64,000 nucleotides of DNA from Capra hircus (Eukaryota; Chordata; Mammalia; Artiodactyla; Bovidae): NCBI RefSeq assembly GCF_001704415.2, contig NC_030836.1:27130001-27194000 (forward strand), in the 5' to 3' direction. Below, piece by piece: positions 34,881-46,255 of this stretch. How positions within the stretch are numbered: the stretch's first letter is position 1; each line of letters opens with the position of its first letter. The translations under genes were made by a program, and so were the position numbers. Below the pieces are notes generated by a model. The model saw nothing but the letters and a program-made list of their open reading frames with translations, ran no database searches and had not been told where the DNA came from.

Positions 34881-34984
34881 AAAGCACAAGTCCATATCTA
34901 AAAGTATCTTTAAAAAAGGGTAAAAACACAGTGAGTGAGGTTGGAATTTGGAGCAGGGAAAGGTTTATTGCAAGGCCATGCATG

Positions 34985-35148
34985 ACTTCACCTTCTAATA
35001 CAGGGGGTGTGGGCTCAATGCCTGGTCAGGAAGCCAAGATCCCACATGACACATAGCCAAAACAACAAAAAAGAAAACAGAAACCATATTGTAGTGAATT
35101 CAATAAAGACTTTAAAAATAGTCCACATTAACAAAAAAAAAGAAGAAG
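34985..35148 (+). repeat. CHR-type (tRNA-derived) SINE remnant
   Basis: Contains 'gtgtgggctcaatgcctggtcaggaagccaagatcccacatg' and an A-rich AATTCAATAAAGAC tail. This is the older cetartiodactyl SINE family rather than Bov-tA. Confidence 0.6.
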
Positions 35149-35159
35149 TTTCTGGGAGG

Positions 35160-35900
35160 GCAGAAAAGCTAAGAAGGTCGGAACCAAATGAGGTAGGTGA
35201 GGGTTGGAGCTTGCATCTGCCCTGGGGAAGACGGCCTTCCCTACAAGGGAGAAGGGGAGAAGCACATCATATGCTCAGCTTGGTGTCCAGAAGTCAGGAC
35301 CATAACCCCCTCTTGAGGAAGAATGAGGAAGGAAATTCCTCTCATCCTTCATCCTCCTGGGACATGGAAAAAGGCAGGTGTCCAGTCAGACTAGAAAAGA
35401 TCAGCCCATTCACAGGAATTATTTGCATGAAGCCATATTTGCTTTCATGAGTAAGCATATACAATATATCATATACTACATATGTGCATGATCACTTGCT
35501 AAATATGGTGCTTCCAAAGTTCCATAAATATAAATCAAATATCTTTAATACAAAACATTTTTTAAGTCAAATGAGTATCTTTTTAAAAAGGGTAAAAACA
35601 CAGATTCTCATGCATTATTTCCCCCTCATATCTTCCATCTTCCTGTATTAATACTGTGCCATGATCTGAGAGCTCAGGATATTTAGATATAATTTTTTAT
35701 AAAGAAACAACGTATTTATAAACAACTATAATAACTGTGCAAGAGTAATTCAGAGATACCTTAGTTCTGTCTGGGGGCTGTTATTCAAGGAGCCTGCTCC
35801 CACAGCATAAACAAGCTCAGGAAGAGAAAGGGTACACCCTGCTCTGAAGAGATTCACCAGCACTTCCTACTTAGAATGACATTCGTAACTGAGAGTGTGT
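35160..35900. repeat. Duplicated flank, block A copy 1
   Basis: Pairs in order with 58290-58960. Shared segments: 'gg(a)catggaa/gg', 'tgcttccaaag.tccataaatata', 'gagcctgct.cc' and 'attcaccagcacttcctactt' followed by a similar unit. It contains no gene. Confidence 0.55.
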
Positions 35901-36061
35901 ACAAGACCCTCTGCTATTCTTTGTGTGGATAAGTAGGGGAAAGCAATATGCAAATGTCTTACAGTCTGGTGAAGTAGGTAAGTATACCAGCACTGGCCAG
36001 ATGAGGGCTTAGAAAACTTTTAATCAATCAGTTTGCCAGCTACATGCTTAAGGCCCACATT

Positions 36062-36278
36062 GTTGTTGTTTAGTTGCTGAGTTGTTTCTGACTCTTTGTG
36101 ACACCATGGACAGTAGCCCGCCAGGCTCCTCTGTCCATGGGATTTCTCAGGCAAGAACACTAGAATGTGTTGCCATTTCCTTCTCCAGGGAATCTTCCTG
36201 ACCCAGGGATCAAACCTGTGTCTCCTGCATTACAGGTGGATTCTTTACCATGAGCCACCTGGGAAGCTCTGCTGAAGG
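36062..36278 (-). mobile_element. Bov-tA SINE
   Basis: Reverse-strand copy from GTTGTTTAGTTGCTGAGTTG to GAGCCACCTGGGAAGCTC. Confidence 0.9.
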
Positions 36279-36586
36279 CCCATCAGCCAGAGCAAAGTCA
36301 TACAGTTTACAAGGCTTTAGGTAGAACACAGGAAAACCATAGGGATAGTGCAGAAACTTGTACCAGCTATAGGCCTAAAGTGACAAGGAGAGCAAGCTGT
36401 GGGCAGAGGGCAAGTGAGAACACCTGGGGCTGGTCATTTGCTGCTAGGGTGTTTCCCTGAAGTCTGAATGTGAAAATGGCTAATAGGCAGATGAAGTAGA
36501 GATGCTGAAATTGCTTTGGCAAAGTATTATGAAAGATATCAGATGGCTCACAGAGATGAGAATGTTAGAGTAGTTTTGTTATGTGT

Positions 36587-36870
36587 TCGGAGAAGGCAAT
36601 GGCAACCCAGTCCAGTACTCTTGCCTGGAAAATCCCATGGACGGACGAGCCTGGTAGGCTGCAGTCCATAGGGTCGCTAGGAGTCAGACATGACTGAGCG
36701 ACTTCACTTTCACTTTTCACTTTCATGCATTGGAGAAGGAAATGGCAACCCACTCCAGTGTTCTTGCCTGGAGAATCCCAGGGGAAGGGAGCCTGGTGGG
36801 CTGCCATCTCTGGGGTCACACAGAGTCGGACACTACTGAAGTGACTTAGCAGCTTAGCAGCAGAGCCTAG
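36587..36870 (+). mobile_element. Bov-A2 SINE dimer
   Basis: Two related monomers in direct order: first monomer to GACTGAGCGACTTCACTTTC, a CACTTTTCACTTTCATGCAT linker, then a second monomer ending TGACTTAGCAGCTTAGCAG. Confidence 0.93.
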
Positions 36871-37785
36871 CGTCTGACTTTGCTCCATAGGAGGACTCAT
36901 AGAACATTCCCTTCAGTAAGGCAAGAAGAAATTCATTGGTGTAAAAGGACTTGGTGATTTCTGTCCTCCACAGGTCAGACTTTTTAAACAGGAGATGCTT
37001 CTATGGAACTATTCTCCCCTGTATCAGTGGGGTTATGAGATTTCTCAGTGGCAGTAGCACAAAACTATCAAAGGCCTGCTCAGAAGAAACAGAAGTTCCT
37101 GAGAATGTATGTTCATTTGAAGGCAACTCTGAATGAATGATTGGTTAATGTGAAAGCATAAATACTGCAGCTCCCTGAGCATTACTGAACACAATTCCAA
37201 GATGTAAAATAAATCAGAAGATCATGATGGTGAGCACCGGCAAAAACTTTAAGTAGAATCTGTGATTCTTACAAAACACCATTCTAAATGAGGCTAATTT
37301 CAGAGTGTGCATTGTATCTTATACATTATACTTAGACTTGAGTCACCTGAGCTAGGAAAAGACCCTTCTCATCCAAAGTTAAAGGAGGCTGAAGGACAGT
37401 CTATAACCCAGAGAAACCAGCAAGGAAGAGAGCAATGGCTGTGGGGAAAGTGCACCGTTCACCTCTGTTTTGAAATGCTGTTTGTTCTCTGCAAGTGTGT
37501 CTTAAAGCATAGGTCTAGAAATCAGATGTGGCCTTTTTAAAATAATCTTCTTAGTCTCCTGGAATCCTTTTCTCTCTCTGCTACCTAGTTATTAAACATC
37601 TACTGTACGCCAGTTACTCTCCTAGCAACATCGGCATAACCAGACAGACACCACAGGCACTGCCCTCAGTGAACTTATATTCTGTGTGAGGATCAGCCAT
37701 GTATAAATAGGCAGCTGCATTATGTGAAGTAAATGTTCTAACAGGTTAAGTGAAGGATGCTGTGGGTACACACACAGAGGGTGAG
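36871..37785. other. Unique intergenic sequence
   Basis: No gene supported. Around 37590-37700 an L2/MIR-like segment is visible ('catctactgtacgccag', 'cactgccctcagtgaacttatattctg'). Confidence 0.45.
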
Positions 37786-37789
37786 GGGT

Positions 37790-37999
37790 GAAGTTGCTCA
37801 GTCTTGTGCATCCCATGCAAATGCACATGCATTTGTGATCCCATGGACTGTAGTCCACCAGGCTTCTCTGTCCATGGGGTTTTACTAGAGTGGGTTGCCA
37901 TTTCCTTCTCCAGGGGATCTTCCTGACCCAAGGATCGAACCCAACTCTCCTGTATTGCAGGCAGACGCTTTACCCTCTGAGCCACCAGGGAAGCCCACA
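37790..37999 (-). mobile_element. Bov-tA SINE
   Basis: Reverse-strand copy from GAAGTTGCTCAGTCTTGTGC to GAGCCACCAGGGAAGCCC. It has an internal aberration (repeated 'atgcaaatgcacatgcat') at about 37813-37833. Confidence 0.9.
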
Positions 38000-38024
38000 C
38001 ACATAATCTTCGTAGGAAAAAAAA

Positions 38025-38593
38025 ATTTTTTAACTTTATTTTTATGTATTTTTCTTATTTTTAATTTTTATTTTTACTTTATTTTACTCTACAATACTGT
38101 ATTGGTTTTGCCATACATTGACATGAATCCACCACGAGTGTACATGAGTTCCCAATCCTGAACCCCCCTCCCACCTCCCACCCCATATCATCTCTCTGGA
38201 TCATCCCCACACACCAGCCCCAAGCATCCTGTATCCTGCATCGAACCTAGACTGGCGATTCGTTTCTTACATGATAGTATACATGTTTCAGTGCCATTCT
38301 CCCAAATCATCCCACCATCTCCCTCTCCCTCTCCCTCAGAGTCCAAAAGTCCGTTCTATACATCTGCGTCTCTTTTGCTGTCTCGCATACAGGGTTATCA
38401 TTACCATCTTTCTAAATTCCATATATATGTGTTAGTATACTGTATTGGTGCTTTTCTTTCTGGCTTACTTCACTCTGTATAATCGGCTCCAGTTTCATCC
38501 ATCTCATTAGAACTGATTCACATGTATTCTTTTTAATGGCTGAGTAATACTCCATTGTGTATATGTACCACGGCTTTCTTATCCATTCATATG
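38025..38593 (-). mobile_element. L1_BT 3' end, 5'-truncated
   Basis: Antisense 3' UTR and ORF2 tail; a T-rich start marks the poly(A) tail. The ORF2 end is open for 67 residues on the minus strand. Confidence 0.92.
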
Positions 38594-38859
38594 TGGCCGG
38601 TCTCTGAAGAATCATTCAAAGTCACAACGCCTCTCATAAACTTTGCAAAACCCAGTATTTCCATACTCCAAGTTTAAAGATGTTGAAACTGTGGTACAAT
38701 TAATGAGACTGAGTCTTAGTGGGCTTATGAATCCAGGGAGAAAAACAGGAAGAAAAGATAGATATACAATGGCTTTTCACTGTCAACTCTCTAAGGGAAG
38801 TGAGTGAAGAGAATAATTTAAGCTATGTTTAAATAATCAGGATGATTGCTTTTTTAATT
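38594..38859. other. Unique spacer
   Basis: No gene or repeat recognised. Confidence 0.4.
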
Positions 38860-39160
38860 AAACAATTATTTATTTATTTTTGGTACCACTGCAGGCTTTC
38901 TCTGGTTGTGGCCAGAGTGGGCTCCTCTCTACCTACAGTGCTTGGGATTCTTATTGCGGTGGCTCCTCTTGTTGCAGAACACGGACTATAGGGTGCTCAG
39001 GCTTCATCTGCTGTGGGTCACAGGCTCTAGATTTCAGGCTCATGTACATGAACTTAGTTGCCCCACGGCATATGGAATCTTCCTGGACCAGGGCCTGAAC
39101 CCATGTGCCCTGTGTTAGCATGCCGATTCTTAACCACTGGAACACCAGGGAAGTCCAAGA
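38860..39160 (-). mobile_element. CHR-2-like SINE
   Basis: Antisense cetartiodactyl tRNA-derived SINE: TATTTATTTTTGG tail side, 'ggctcctcttgttgcagaacacgg', 'tagttgccccacggcatatgg', and the head CACCAGGGAAGTCC. Confidence 0.85.
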
Positions 39161-39599
39161 TGACTGCCTTTTATGAGTTATGTATAGCCTTAATAGTACA
39201 GTTGTCTGGCAGAAAATAGACATTTCATAAAGGTATTAATCTTCTGTTGGGAGTTCAAATTGGAATGAATCCACGGGTAAAGAAATATCATTTTATGCTA
39301 TAATCTTCTGTGGAGAATCTATCCTGAGGAAACTGCCATAAATCTAGCCAAAGGTTTTTACACAATGGGGTTAGTCACAGTATTAGCTATACTAATAAAA
39401 CATTGGAGGATTTGAAACAGGACAAAAACATTATAAACTATGATACAAAATTTCTATATACAGTCATAGGATGAAATAATTTGCAGCAAAGCTATAATTT
39501 AAAGAATAATAATGAAGAAAATTCATGTTACATTAACAAGTGGAAACATTTTGTAACATAAAATATAAAGTATAATTCTACTGAAAGAAAATGCTTCAG

Positions 39600-40115
39600 T
39601 AGAATTATGCTTTTCCTTATGGAGATCCTATATGTATTTTATTAGATTTATTCTTAGGCACTTTTTTGTTTTGATGCTAATGTAAATGATATTATGTTTT
39701 TAATTTTAATAGTTTTGAATTTGAAATTGTTCATTACTGACATATATGAAATCAATTTACATTTGTATTTAACCTTGAATCTTGCAACCTTGTTATAATT
39801 GCTATCTAGCTCCAAGAGTTTTTACATCAGTACATTGGAATTTTCTACATAGAGAATTTTGTCAGCTGTAAACAGAGAGTTTTATTTCTTCCTTACCAAT
39901 CTGTGTACCTTTTTCCCTCTCTTATTGCACTAGCTAGGACTTCCAGTATGATGTTGAATAGAATTGGTGAGAAGAGACAACTTTGCCTTGTTCAAATCTT
40001 AAGGGTTTTCTCTGTATCTGATTTTCTGGGAGATAATATAGAAAATAAGTATTATTTCTTTCTTGAACATTTGATAGAATTCACTAGTGAAACCCTTTGG
40101 GCCTGATAATTATCT
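39600..40115 (-). mobile_element. Old L1 ORF2 fragment
   Basis: Antisense to L1 ORF2, RT-region text: 'gcactagctaggacttccagtatgatgttgaatag', 'ttggtgagaagagacaactttgccttgttc', 'ttttctgggagataatatag'. Diverged. Confidence 0.8.
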
Positions 40116-40284
40116 GTGTTTCTTAGTAAGATTCTCTCCATCTGGTCCCATAAGAGCATTGCCACATGATCATCAAATAGATCCGTATAAAGCCAATACA
40201 GTTTAAAGAGGAGATATGACCTTTTCCATAAATTACCTAGAAGCAATTTAATGTCTGGAAAAGATACATGTATTCTTAATGTAT

Positions 40285-40409
40285 GTGTGTGTGTCAGTTG
40301 CTCAGTCGTGTCTGACTCTGCGACCCCATGGACTATAGCTCGCCAGGCTCCTCTGTCCAAGGGATTCTCCAGGCAAGAGTACTGGAGTGGGTTGTCATTT
40401 CCTTCTCCA
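40285..40409 (-). mobile_element. Bov-tA SINE, truncated, with 11-bp TSD
   Basis: Head region only (GTGTGTGTGTGTCAGTTGCT to TTTCCTTCTCCA). TCTTAATGTAT flanks it at 40274-40284 and 40410-40420. Confidence 0.92.
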
Positions 40410-40420
40410 TCTTAATGTAT

Positions 40421-41600
40421 AATATCATGAAAAAATAAACTTACTCCCTCACATCATACATGATAAATAATATATAAATATTAAAAGGAAAACAATAAAC
40501 CTTTCAAAGGAAAATAGAAGACTATATTTGTAATTTTGTAATAAGCAATGATTAAGCAGGGTACTCCACTAATAGTATGAGAAATGGAACTTTATTAAAA
40601 TTAAAAGTTCTGTTACCATAAAACATCAGTAAGAATAGCCATTGAATGGCTAAGTCACAGGCTGAGCAAAAATAACAGCAATCTATATGTCTGAACAAGA
40701 ACCCATATCTAGAATATGCTTTCTTGAGGTTCAAATTAGTAAGGAAATGACTAACAAACTATTTTTATGTGGGCAAAAGACTTGAACAGGCACTTAACAA
40801 AGGTGATATCTAAATTCTAAAGAATGTATTAAGAAGTGCTCAACACAATTATCGGTTGGAGAAATGACGAAAGAAGGCTCAAGTGATAGTGCACTACACA
40901 CCCAAAAGAGTGGCTAAGAGGGAAAGAACTGAAAATAGCAAATGCTCAGAAGAAAGAGGAACATCCTTACCTGGAAACCATTGGGATGCAAATCAGTTTA
41001 AATATTTTGGAAGACAACTTATTAGTACTTAAGAAGCATAAAGCATGCCCATCCTGTGACCCAGTAACCTGCATCAAGCTATAGAACCAAGATAAATCAG
41101 AGTAAATTTCAAAGAAACTATGTGCTCAAGGATGTTCATAGCAGTTGTATTAATAATATGCAGAGACTGAAAATATGCTAAATGTCCATGAAGAGGATAA
41201 TTGAAAAAGAAATTGCTCTATATCGATACAATGAAATACTAAACAGCAGTAACCAAGAACAAACAATACCTACACAGACATTATAGATGAATTTCACACT
41301 ACACTTTGTATTGTGAGAAAACTAGAATTTTTTTTATAAAAGTAAATGCCGTATTGACATTTATATGATGCTCAAGAACAAGCAAAATGTAATGATAAAG
41401 GTAAAAATAGTAGATATTTCCAGAAAGAGAATGGATAGCAATATTTACTAAGAGGGGGCAGGCAAGAATATTCTTAAGCGATAGAAATCTTCTCTATTCT
41501 ATCTTGGTATAGGTAGTGGTTACATACCCTTATATATGTGAAAAAATTGAGCATGTACAATTTGTGCACTTTGCAGTATATAACTTATACTTTAAAAGGA
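40421..41600 (+). mobile_element. Old L1 ORF2 3' region (L1M-like)
   Basis: Sense L1 text, strongly decayed: 'attaaaattaaaagttctgtta', 'gcaaaagacttgaacaggcacttaacaaaggtgatatc', 'tgacccagtaacc' and 'gaaactatgtgctcaaggatgttcatagcag'. Confidence 0.75.
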
Positions 41601-42030
41601 GGTGGTGTTATTTTTTTACTTAACAATATTGTACTGATTCTCTATCACCCCCACTGCACCATCAATCCATAAATATCCTGAATTCAGCTGGCAAAGGGCA
41701 AAACTAAAGGTGTGTTTATCCAAATTTTCACTTTTTTCTAACGGAAGAGAACTTTTATAAGAAAAGTTAAAATGTCAGAATATCTTGCAAACAGGTCACA
41801 TACCTCGTAATGTGCTCTGACCAAAGCAAATATTCTTCTACGTCTTTGCTTAAAGCTGTACCTCCATTTGCCCAATGCTATGAATATATTAATATGACCT
41901 GTCTTAAGACCACCATCTGTTTCCCTTTTGCCCTGCTACTAGTAGATCATAGCTATATGCCTTGACTCAAAATACAATGGCATCTACCTTCTTAATAACT
42001 GGTTGTTTAGTTTGTTGCATGAGCGCATGC
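41601..42030. other. Unique intergenic sequence
   Basis: No gene or repeat recognised. Confidence 0.4.
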
Positions 42031-42032
42031 AT

Positions 42033-42147
42033 GCTTAGTCGTGTCTGACTCTTTATGACCCCATCTACTGCAGCCAACCAGGCTCTCCTGCCTATCACAT
42101 TTTCCAGGCAAGAATACTGGAGTGGGTTGCCATTTCCTCCTCCAGGT
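42033..42147 (-). mobile_element. Bov-tA SINE, truncated
   Basis: Only the GCTTAGTCGTGTCTGACTCT to GCCATTTCCTCCTCCAGG part is present. Confidence 0.88.
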
Positions 42148-43008
42148 TTCTTGGTTGTTACTGCTCTAATGACTCACTTCCACCCAAAGCTATTACTCAT
42201 TTGCACCATTCAGACCCTTGAAGTGAGGCTCCAAGTTCTGTCATATTAGTCGGGAAATAATGAGTGAAGCTTGTAGCCAATATTTTTAACTCTCTTAAAT
42301 CTGTATATCCCTCCATTAGAAGGTCTAATAAGTTGATATGTCTATAGAACTCTATATACCACCTCAGCAGTCACTATGCTTGATTCTATATGGAACTTTA
42401 TTTCCTACCCCCAAAATATTAAAACATTTTTTTATTATTTTGTCAAGACAAAATCGCCACATTTTTCACTGCCAACATTCTTACAAAAATGATGTTCCAA
42501 AAATTAACCATTGAAAAGTTGCATGACATCACTGTAAATAGAATTAGGTTTCTTTAAATGCAAAAATAAAAATCTTTGAAATGCAAATCTGCCAGAGAAA
42601 AGATGGATCAACAAAGCATGACTAAAGGAAAGCAGAGCACAGTACATTCAAACTGAACAGCCTAGATTCCAATCCCAGCTCTAGCACTAGGTACATAAAT
42701 GTCCATGGGCCACCTCAAAATATTTACGTGAGTCTCAGGTGTGTAATGTGTCACATGAGAGGCTGGATTAAATCATTCTTTAGACCTGTTAAAGAGTAAC
42801 CCTCTATGACTATGGAAACTGTTTTCATAAAACAAAGACTGATTGAATAGATAGGCTAGAGTAAGGAGCAGAGAAATACAATGCTTGCAGGCAAGTTAAA
42901 ATTTTTCTCTAAATATAGAAGAGAAAGCACCAGCTGACATTTGTTTTCTTCACTGAAAAACAATTTTTTTTAACTGATAAGCAAAGCTTTGGAGTTTCTT
43001 TGTCATTT
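42148..43008. other. 3' flank of OR gene B, with a MIR remnant
   Basis: No gene. About 42640-42800 is MIR-like ('cctagattccaatcccagctctagcac'), paralogous in position to the MIR at 9110-9200. 'aagttaaaatttttctc' near 42893 matches the 3' flank of gene A. Confidence 0.5.
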
Positions 43009-43944
43009 TCAAGAGAAGGTTTTTATGCTCAAGGTTTTCTTCAGGGCAACTTTAACATCCTTATTCCTCAGACTATAGACTAATGGGTTAAGCATAGGCA
43101 CCACAGCAGTATAGAATACAGAGGACACTTTCCCCTGATCAAGGGGTAAAATAGAAGGTGGTTTGAGGTACATAAAAGCTCCTGACCCAAAGAAAAGAGA
43201 AACCACAATTATATGGGAGCTGCATGTACTAAAGGCTTTGGATCGGCCCTCAGTGGAGCTGATGTGGAGAATGCTAGAAAGAATGAAACCATAAGAGATA
43301 AAAATGGTCACAATGGGCACACCAATGCCAATGGTCACAACAATAAAGACCACCAGCAAATTTATGTAAGAACTGTTACAGGAGAGCTCAAGGAGGGGAA
43401 TGATGTCACACATATAGTGATTGACAAGGTCGTCACCACAGAAGGTCATAAACATTATGTTTCCCATATGAGCCACTGCTCCAAACACTCCCATCCCATA
43501 GACCCCCAACAAAAGGAGTAAACACGCCTGAGGAGACATGGTGACCGTGTACATCAGTGGCTTACAGATGGCGACATAGCGGTCGTATGCCATCGCCGAC
43601 AGGATGTAGGATTCAGAAAAGACAAAGAAACAGAAGAAAAAGAACTGAGTCATACACCCTGCATAGGAAATGATGTTCTTCTCTAAGACAAAACCCATCA
43701 GCATTTTAGGGGTGAGGGTAGTGGAGTAACTAAAATCTATGAAGGACAGGTTGAAGAGGAAAAAGTACATGGGAATATGAAGGTGAGAATTCAGTCCAAT
43801 CAGCGTTATCAAACCCAGGTTCCCCACTACGGTGACCACATAGAAACACAGAAACAGGAAGAAGAGGGGGAGCTGGAGTTCTGGCTGATCTGTTAAGCCT
43901 GTGAGGATGAACTCGATCACAGAGGAGGTGTTACCTGCAGCCAT
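43009..43944 (-). CDS. OR8B-like: Olfactory receptor, family 8 subfamily B (gene B)
   Basis: Intact 311-residue odorant receptor, expected in olfactory neuron cilia and coupled to G-olf. Landmarks: N-glycosylation site N5-T-S; GN (41-42) in TM1; LHIPMYFFLFNLSFID (55-70), with Ile in place of the usual Thr before PMY; C97 and C179 for the conserved disulfide; a canonical MAYDRYVAIC (118-127); ISYGFILSSI in TM5; KAFSTCSSH (236-244); PMLNPLVYSLRN (283-294) in TM7. By hand alignment it is about 78% identical to the receptor at 10483-11430, so the two are subfamily-level paralogs from tandem duplication. The ATG is the first after a splice acceptor 17 bases upstream. No frameshift, stop or missing core motif, so it is likely functional. 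The exact OR8B member is not assigned. Confidence 0.96.
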   Translation of the reverse strand: MAAGNTSSVIEFILTGLTDQPELQLPLFFLFLCFYVVTVVGNLGLITLIGLNSHLHIPMYFFLFNLSFIDFSYSTTLTPKMLMGFVLEKNIISYAGCMTQFFFFCFFVFSESYILSAMAYDRYVAICKPLMYTVTMSPQACLLLLLGVYGMGVFGAVAHMGNIMFMTFCGDDLVNHYMCDIIPLLELSCNSSYINLLVVFIVVTIGIGVPIVTIFISYGFILSSILHISSTEGRSKAFSTCSSHIIVVSLFFGSGAFMYLKPPSILPLDQGKVSSVFYTAVVPMLNPLVYSLRNKDVKVALKKTLSIKTFS

Positions 43945-43980
43945 TCTCCTCTAGGAGAATCTGTGAGGGAAAAAAGAAAG
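43945..43980 (-). other. Splice acceptor and 16-nt 5' UTR of OR gene B
   Basis: The minus strand reads CTTTCTTTTTTCCCTCACAG, then 16 bases of leader, then ATG. The AG is at 43961-43962. Confidence 0.75.
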
Positions 43981-44084
43981 AGTCACTAAACAAAACAGAG
44001 GCAACATATTTTGAAAGTTACTGGAAGTTATGGAGGTGAGATGAAGAAGAAAAGAAAAGGAACACTTACTGAGCTCTAGCTGGA

Positions 44085-44455
44085 AGCTTTTGAACTCTGG
44101 CGCTGATGAAGACTCTTGAGAGTCCCTTGGACAGTAAGGAAATCAAGCCAGTCAGTCCTAAAGGAAATCAACCTTGCATAGTCATTGGAAAGACTGATGT
44201 TGAAGCTGAAGCTCTAATAGTTGAGACACCTGGTGTGAAGAGCCGACTCACTGGAAAAAGACCAATGATGCTGGTAAAGATTGAAGGCAGGAGGAGAAAG
44301 GGACGACAGAGGATGAGATGGTTGGATGGCATCACTGATTCAATGGAAATGAGTTTGAGCAAATTCTGGGAGATAGTGAAGTACAGGGAAGCCTGGCATG
44401 CTGCAGTTCATGGGGTCGCAAAGAGCTGGACATGACAATGATTCAAAAACAACAA
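44085..44455 (+). mobile_element. BovB 3' end fragment
   Basis: Sense BovB from 'aagcttttgaactctggcgctg' to 'gagctggacatgac'. It lies in the predicted intron of OR gene B and is absent from that of gene A. Confidence 0.88.
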
Positions 44456-44495
44456 CTGTGAGATAGGTATGGTTCTACATGCTGTGTGGCATTAT

Positions 44496-44647
44496 CAGTT
44501 CGGTTCAGTTGCTCCATCATGTCCAACTCTTTGCAACCCCATGGACTGCAGCATGCCACACTTCCCTGTTCATCACCAACTCCCAGAGCTTGATCAAACT
44601 CATGTCCATCAAGTCATGATTCCATTCAACCATCTCATCCTCTGTTA
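44496..44647 (-). mobile_element. Very short BovB 3' insertion with 13-bp TSD
   Basis: Only about 150 bp of the BovB 3' end, antisense. TGTGTGGCATTAT flanks it perfectly at 44483-44495 and 44648-44660. Inserted in a MIR-like host ('ggttatccccatataacag', 'gacactgggcttaagtaa') within the OR gene B intron. Confidence 0.93.
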
Positions 44648-44811
44648 TGTGTGGCATTATGGTTATCCCCATATAACAGTTGAAGACACTGGGCTTAAGT
44701 AATTTGCACAAGTCCCAGTATCCCTAAGTTGTGACAAAAGGTGAACTCAGGTGGTTTGGCTCAGAGTGTGAGCTTGAAACCTCTCTGCGACAGGACAGAC
44801 CAGGTCAGGCA

Positions 44812-44826
44812 GGCACTCACCCTCCT
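44812..44826 (-). other. Splice donor of the non-coding 5' exon, OR gene B
   Basis: The minus strand reads CAGAAGGAGG|GTGAGTG, with the exon ending at 44821. Pairing with the acceptor at 43961-43962 gives an intron of about 860 bp, matching the structure of gene A. Confidence 0.65.
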
Positions 44827-45240
44827 TCTGCTTGAAGTCACAGAGCTGTGTGCTGGCTGGCTCTCATCTACCTCTTTCATGGAGACTCAAATGCCCTGTG
44901 AAAAGAAGGTGAAAACTCGGGGCTCAGATGCCTCTGCTTCTCCACTTTAATGATCGAAATCTCTAGTTCATCTTGCTTCTCTTGCTGAGTAGAAGGACAT
45001 GGTCTCTGACTGTGGCTTTGCCCCAAGCCTCCTGTCCAGCCTCCAGGGATGAGGCAGCATCCTTTCCTTATATCCATGGATAACAGCAGACTGAATACTT
45101 TTATTCTGGACCAGATATCTCAGTTGACTTCATTACAAGAGACTCCCTCGGGATCACAGTTCCAGAGACCACCTCCCCAGGGAAGAAGAAATGTTTACTT
45201 ACATCTCTGACAGTGCTTGACAAGGCTTTTAATGACCTTT
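44822..45240 (-). promoter_or_regulatory. Predicted 5' exon and promoter of OR gene B with two EBF sites
   Basis: Two perfect TCCCNNGGGA palindromes, TCCCTCGGGA at 45144-45153 and TCCCCAGGGA at 45174-45183, lie 30 bp apart. TAATGA homeodomain (LHX2-like) cores are at 45130-45135 (minus strand) and 45230-45235 (plus strand). A TATA-like TATAAGG (minus strand, 45066-45072) would place transcription start near 45040, giving a 5' exon of about 220 nt. O/E (EBF) plus homeodomain sites are the known signature of OR promoters; the start site is inferred. Confidence 0.65.
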
Positions 45241-45286
45241 TATTCAAGTTACATCCTTTTAAACACAATCAAGAGCAAAGGCAGGT

Positions 45287-45495
45287 GGCACTGGTGATCA
45301 AGAATCCACCTGCCAATGTCGGAAACATAAGAAATGAGGTTCAATCCCTGGGTCGGGAAGATCCCCTGGAGGAGGAAATAGCAACCCACTCCAGTATTCT
45401 TGCCTGGAGAATTCCATGGACAGAGGAGCCTGGCAGGCTACAGTCCATGGGCTTGCACAGAGTCAGAAACAACTGAAGCGACTTAGCATGCAAGA
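45287..45495 (+). mobile_element. Bov-tA SINE
   Basis: Full-length copy from GGCAGGTGGCACTGGTGATC to CAACTGAAGCGACTTAGCAT. Confidence 0.9.
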
Positions 45496-45529
45496 ACAAA
45501 GCAGTGTGGAAAAATAATTCTCGCTACCT

Positions 45530-45785
45530 GGTATTGAACACTTACCATGTACCAGACACTATCTGACCCAGAACCCTGCTACAGATACCAAGTATCTAAA
45601 GCAATACACAAATAATTTTAACTTGTTTATTCCTCACAACAACTTTATATATTAGACCTATTAATCTCTACTTCAAACGTGAGGAGTGCACACTGCTAGA
45701 AGGTTCCAGAATCTTGAGTCAAAACCAACCCTGTCCAATTCCAGATTTCTTATTCTTAACCACTGGGCTACACTACCTCCCTGTA
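45530..45785 (+). repeat. MIR SINE remnant
   Basis: Contains 'ggtattgaacacttaccatgtaccagacac', 'attcctcacaacaactttatata' and 'ttcttaaccactgggctacac'. Collinear with the MIR upstream of OR gene A. Confidence 0.7.
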
Positions 45786-46203
45786 AATGACAACAAAACC
45801 TCTGAAGCAGCATTTTTACTTTCTAGGATCGCATAAGATTCTTTATAGATAAAACAAGTACTTACATAATTTCAGTGGGGAATGTAGAAAGTGTTAGAGC
45901 CAAGAAGGGTAAAATTAGGTGTTTTGGACTTCAGAGAAGGATAGTCTTATTTCAGTCACCTCTAAAATGTAGGAAGAATTATTTGCACTATCTCCAAGCT
46001 TAAACCTAAAGACACTTTCTCTGATTTCTCTCCACTAATTGATCATGCAGTTTAAGCTTAATTATTAAAAGCAAATGTTTGTGAAATAACTAGTAGCAAC
46101 TTTTGTCAAGACCTAAAAGCAGAGAACAGCCTCTGCAGCCAATCTGTCAGATAAAGGGAAGTTGAAAGATTTTGAACAAAACCAGCATTCATTCAGCAAG
46201 TAC

Positions 46204-46255
<52 letters not shown>

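Noticed and set aside
36587..36870. Tandem repeat of about 140 bp
   Set aside because: This is the normal dimeric structure of a Bov-A2 SINE, not a local duplication.
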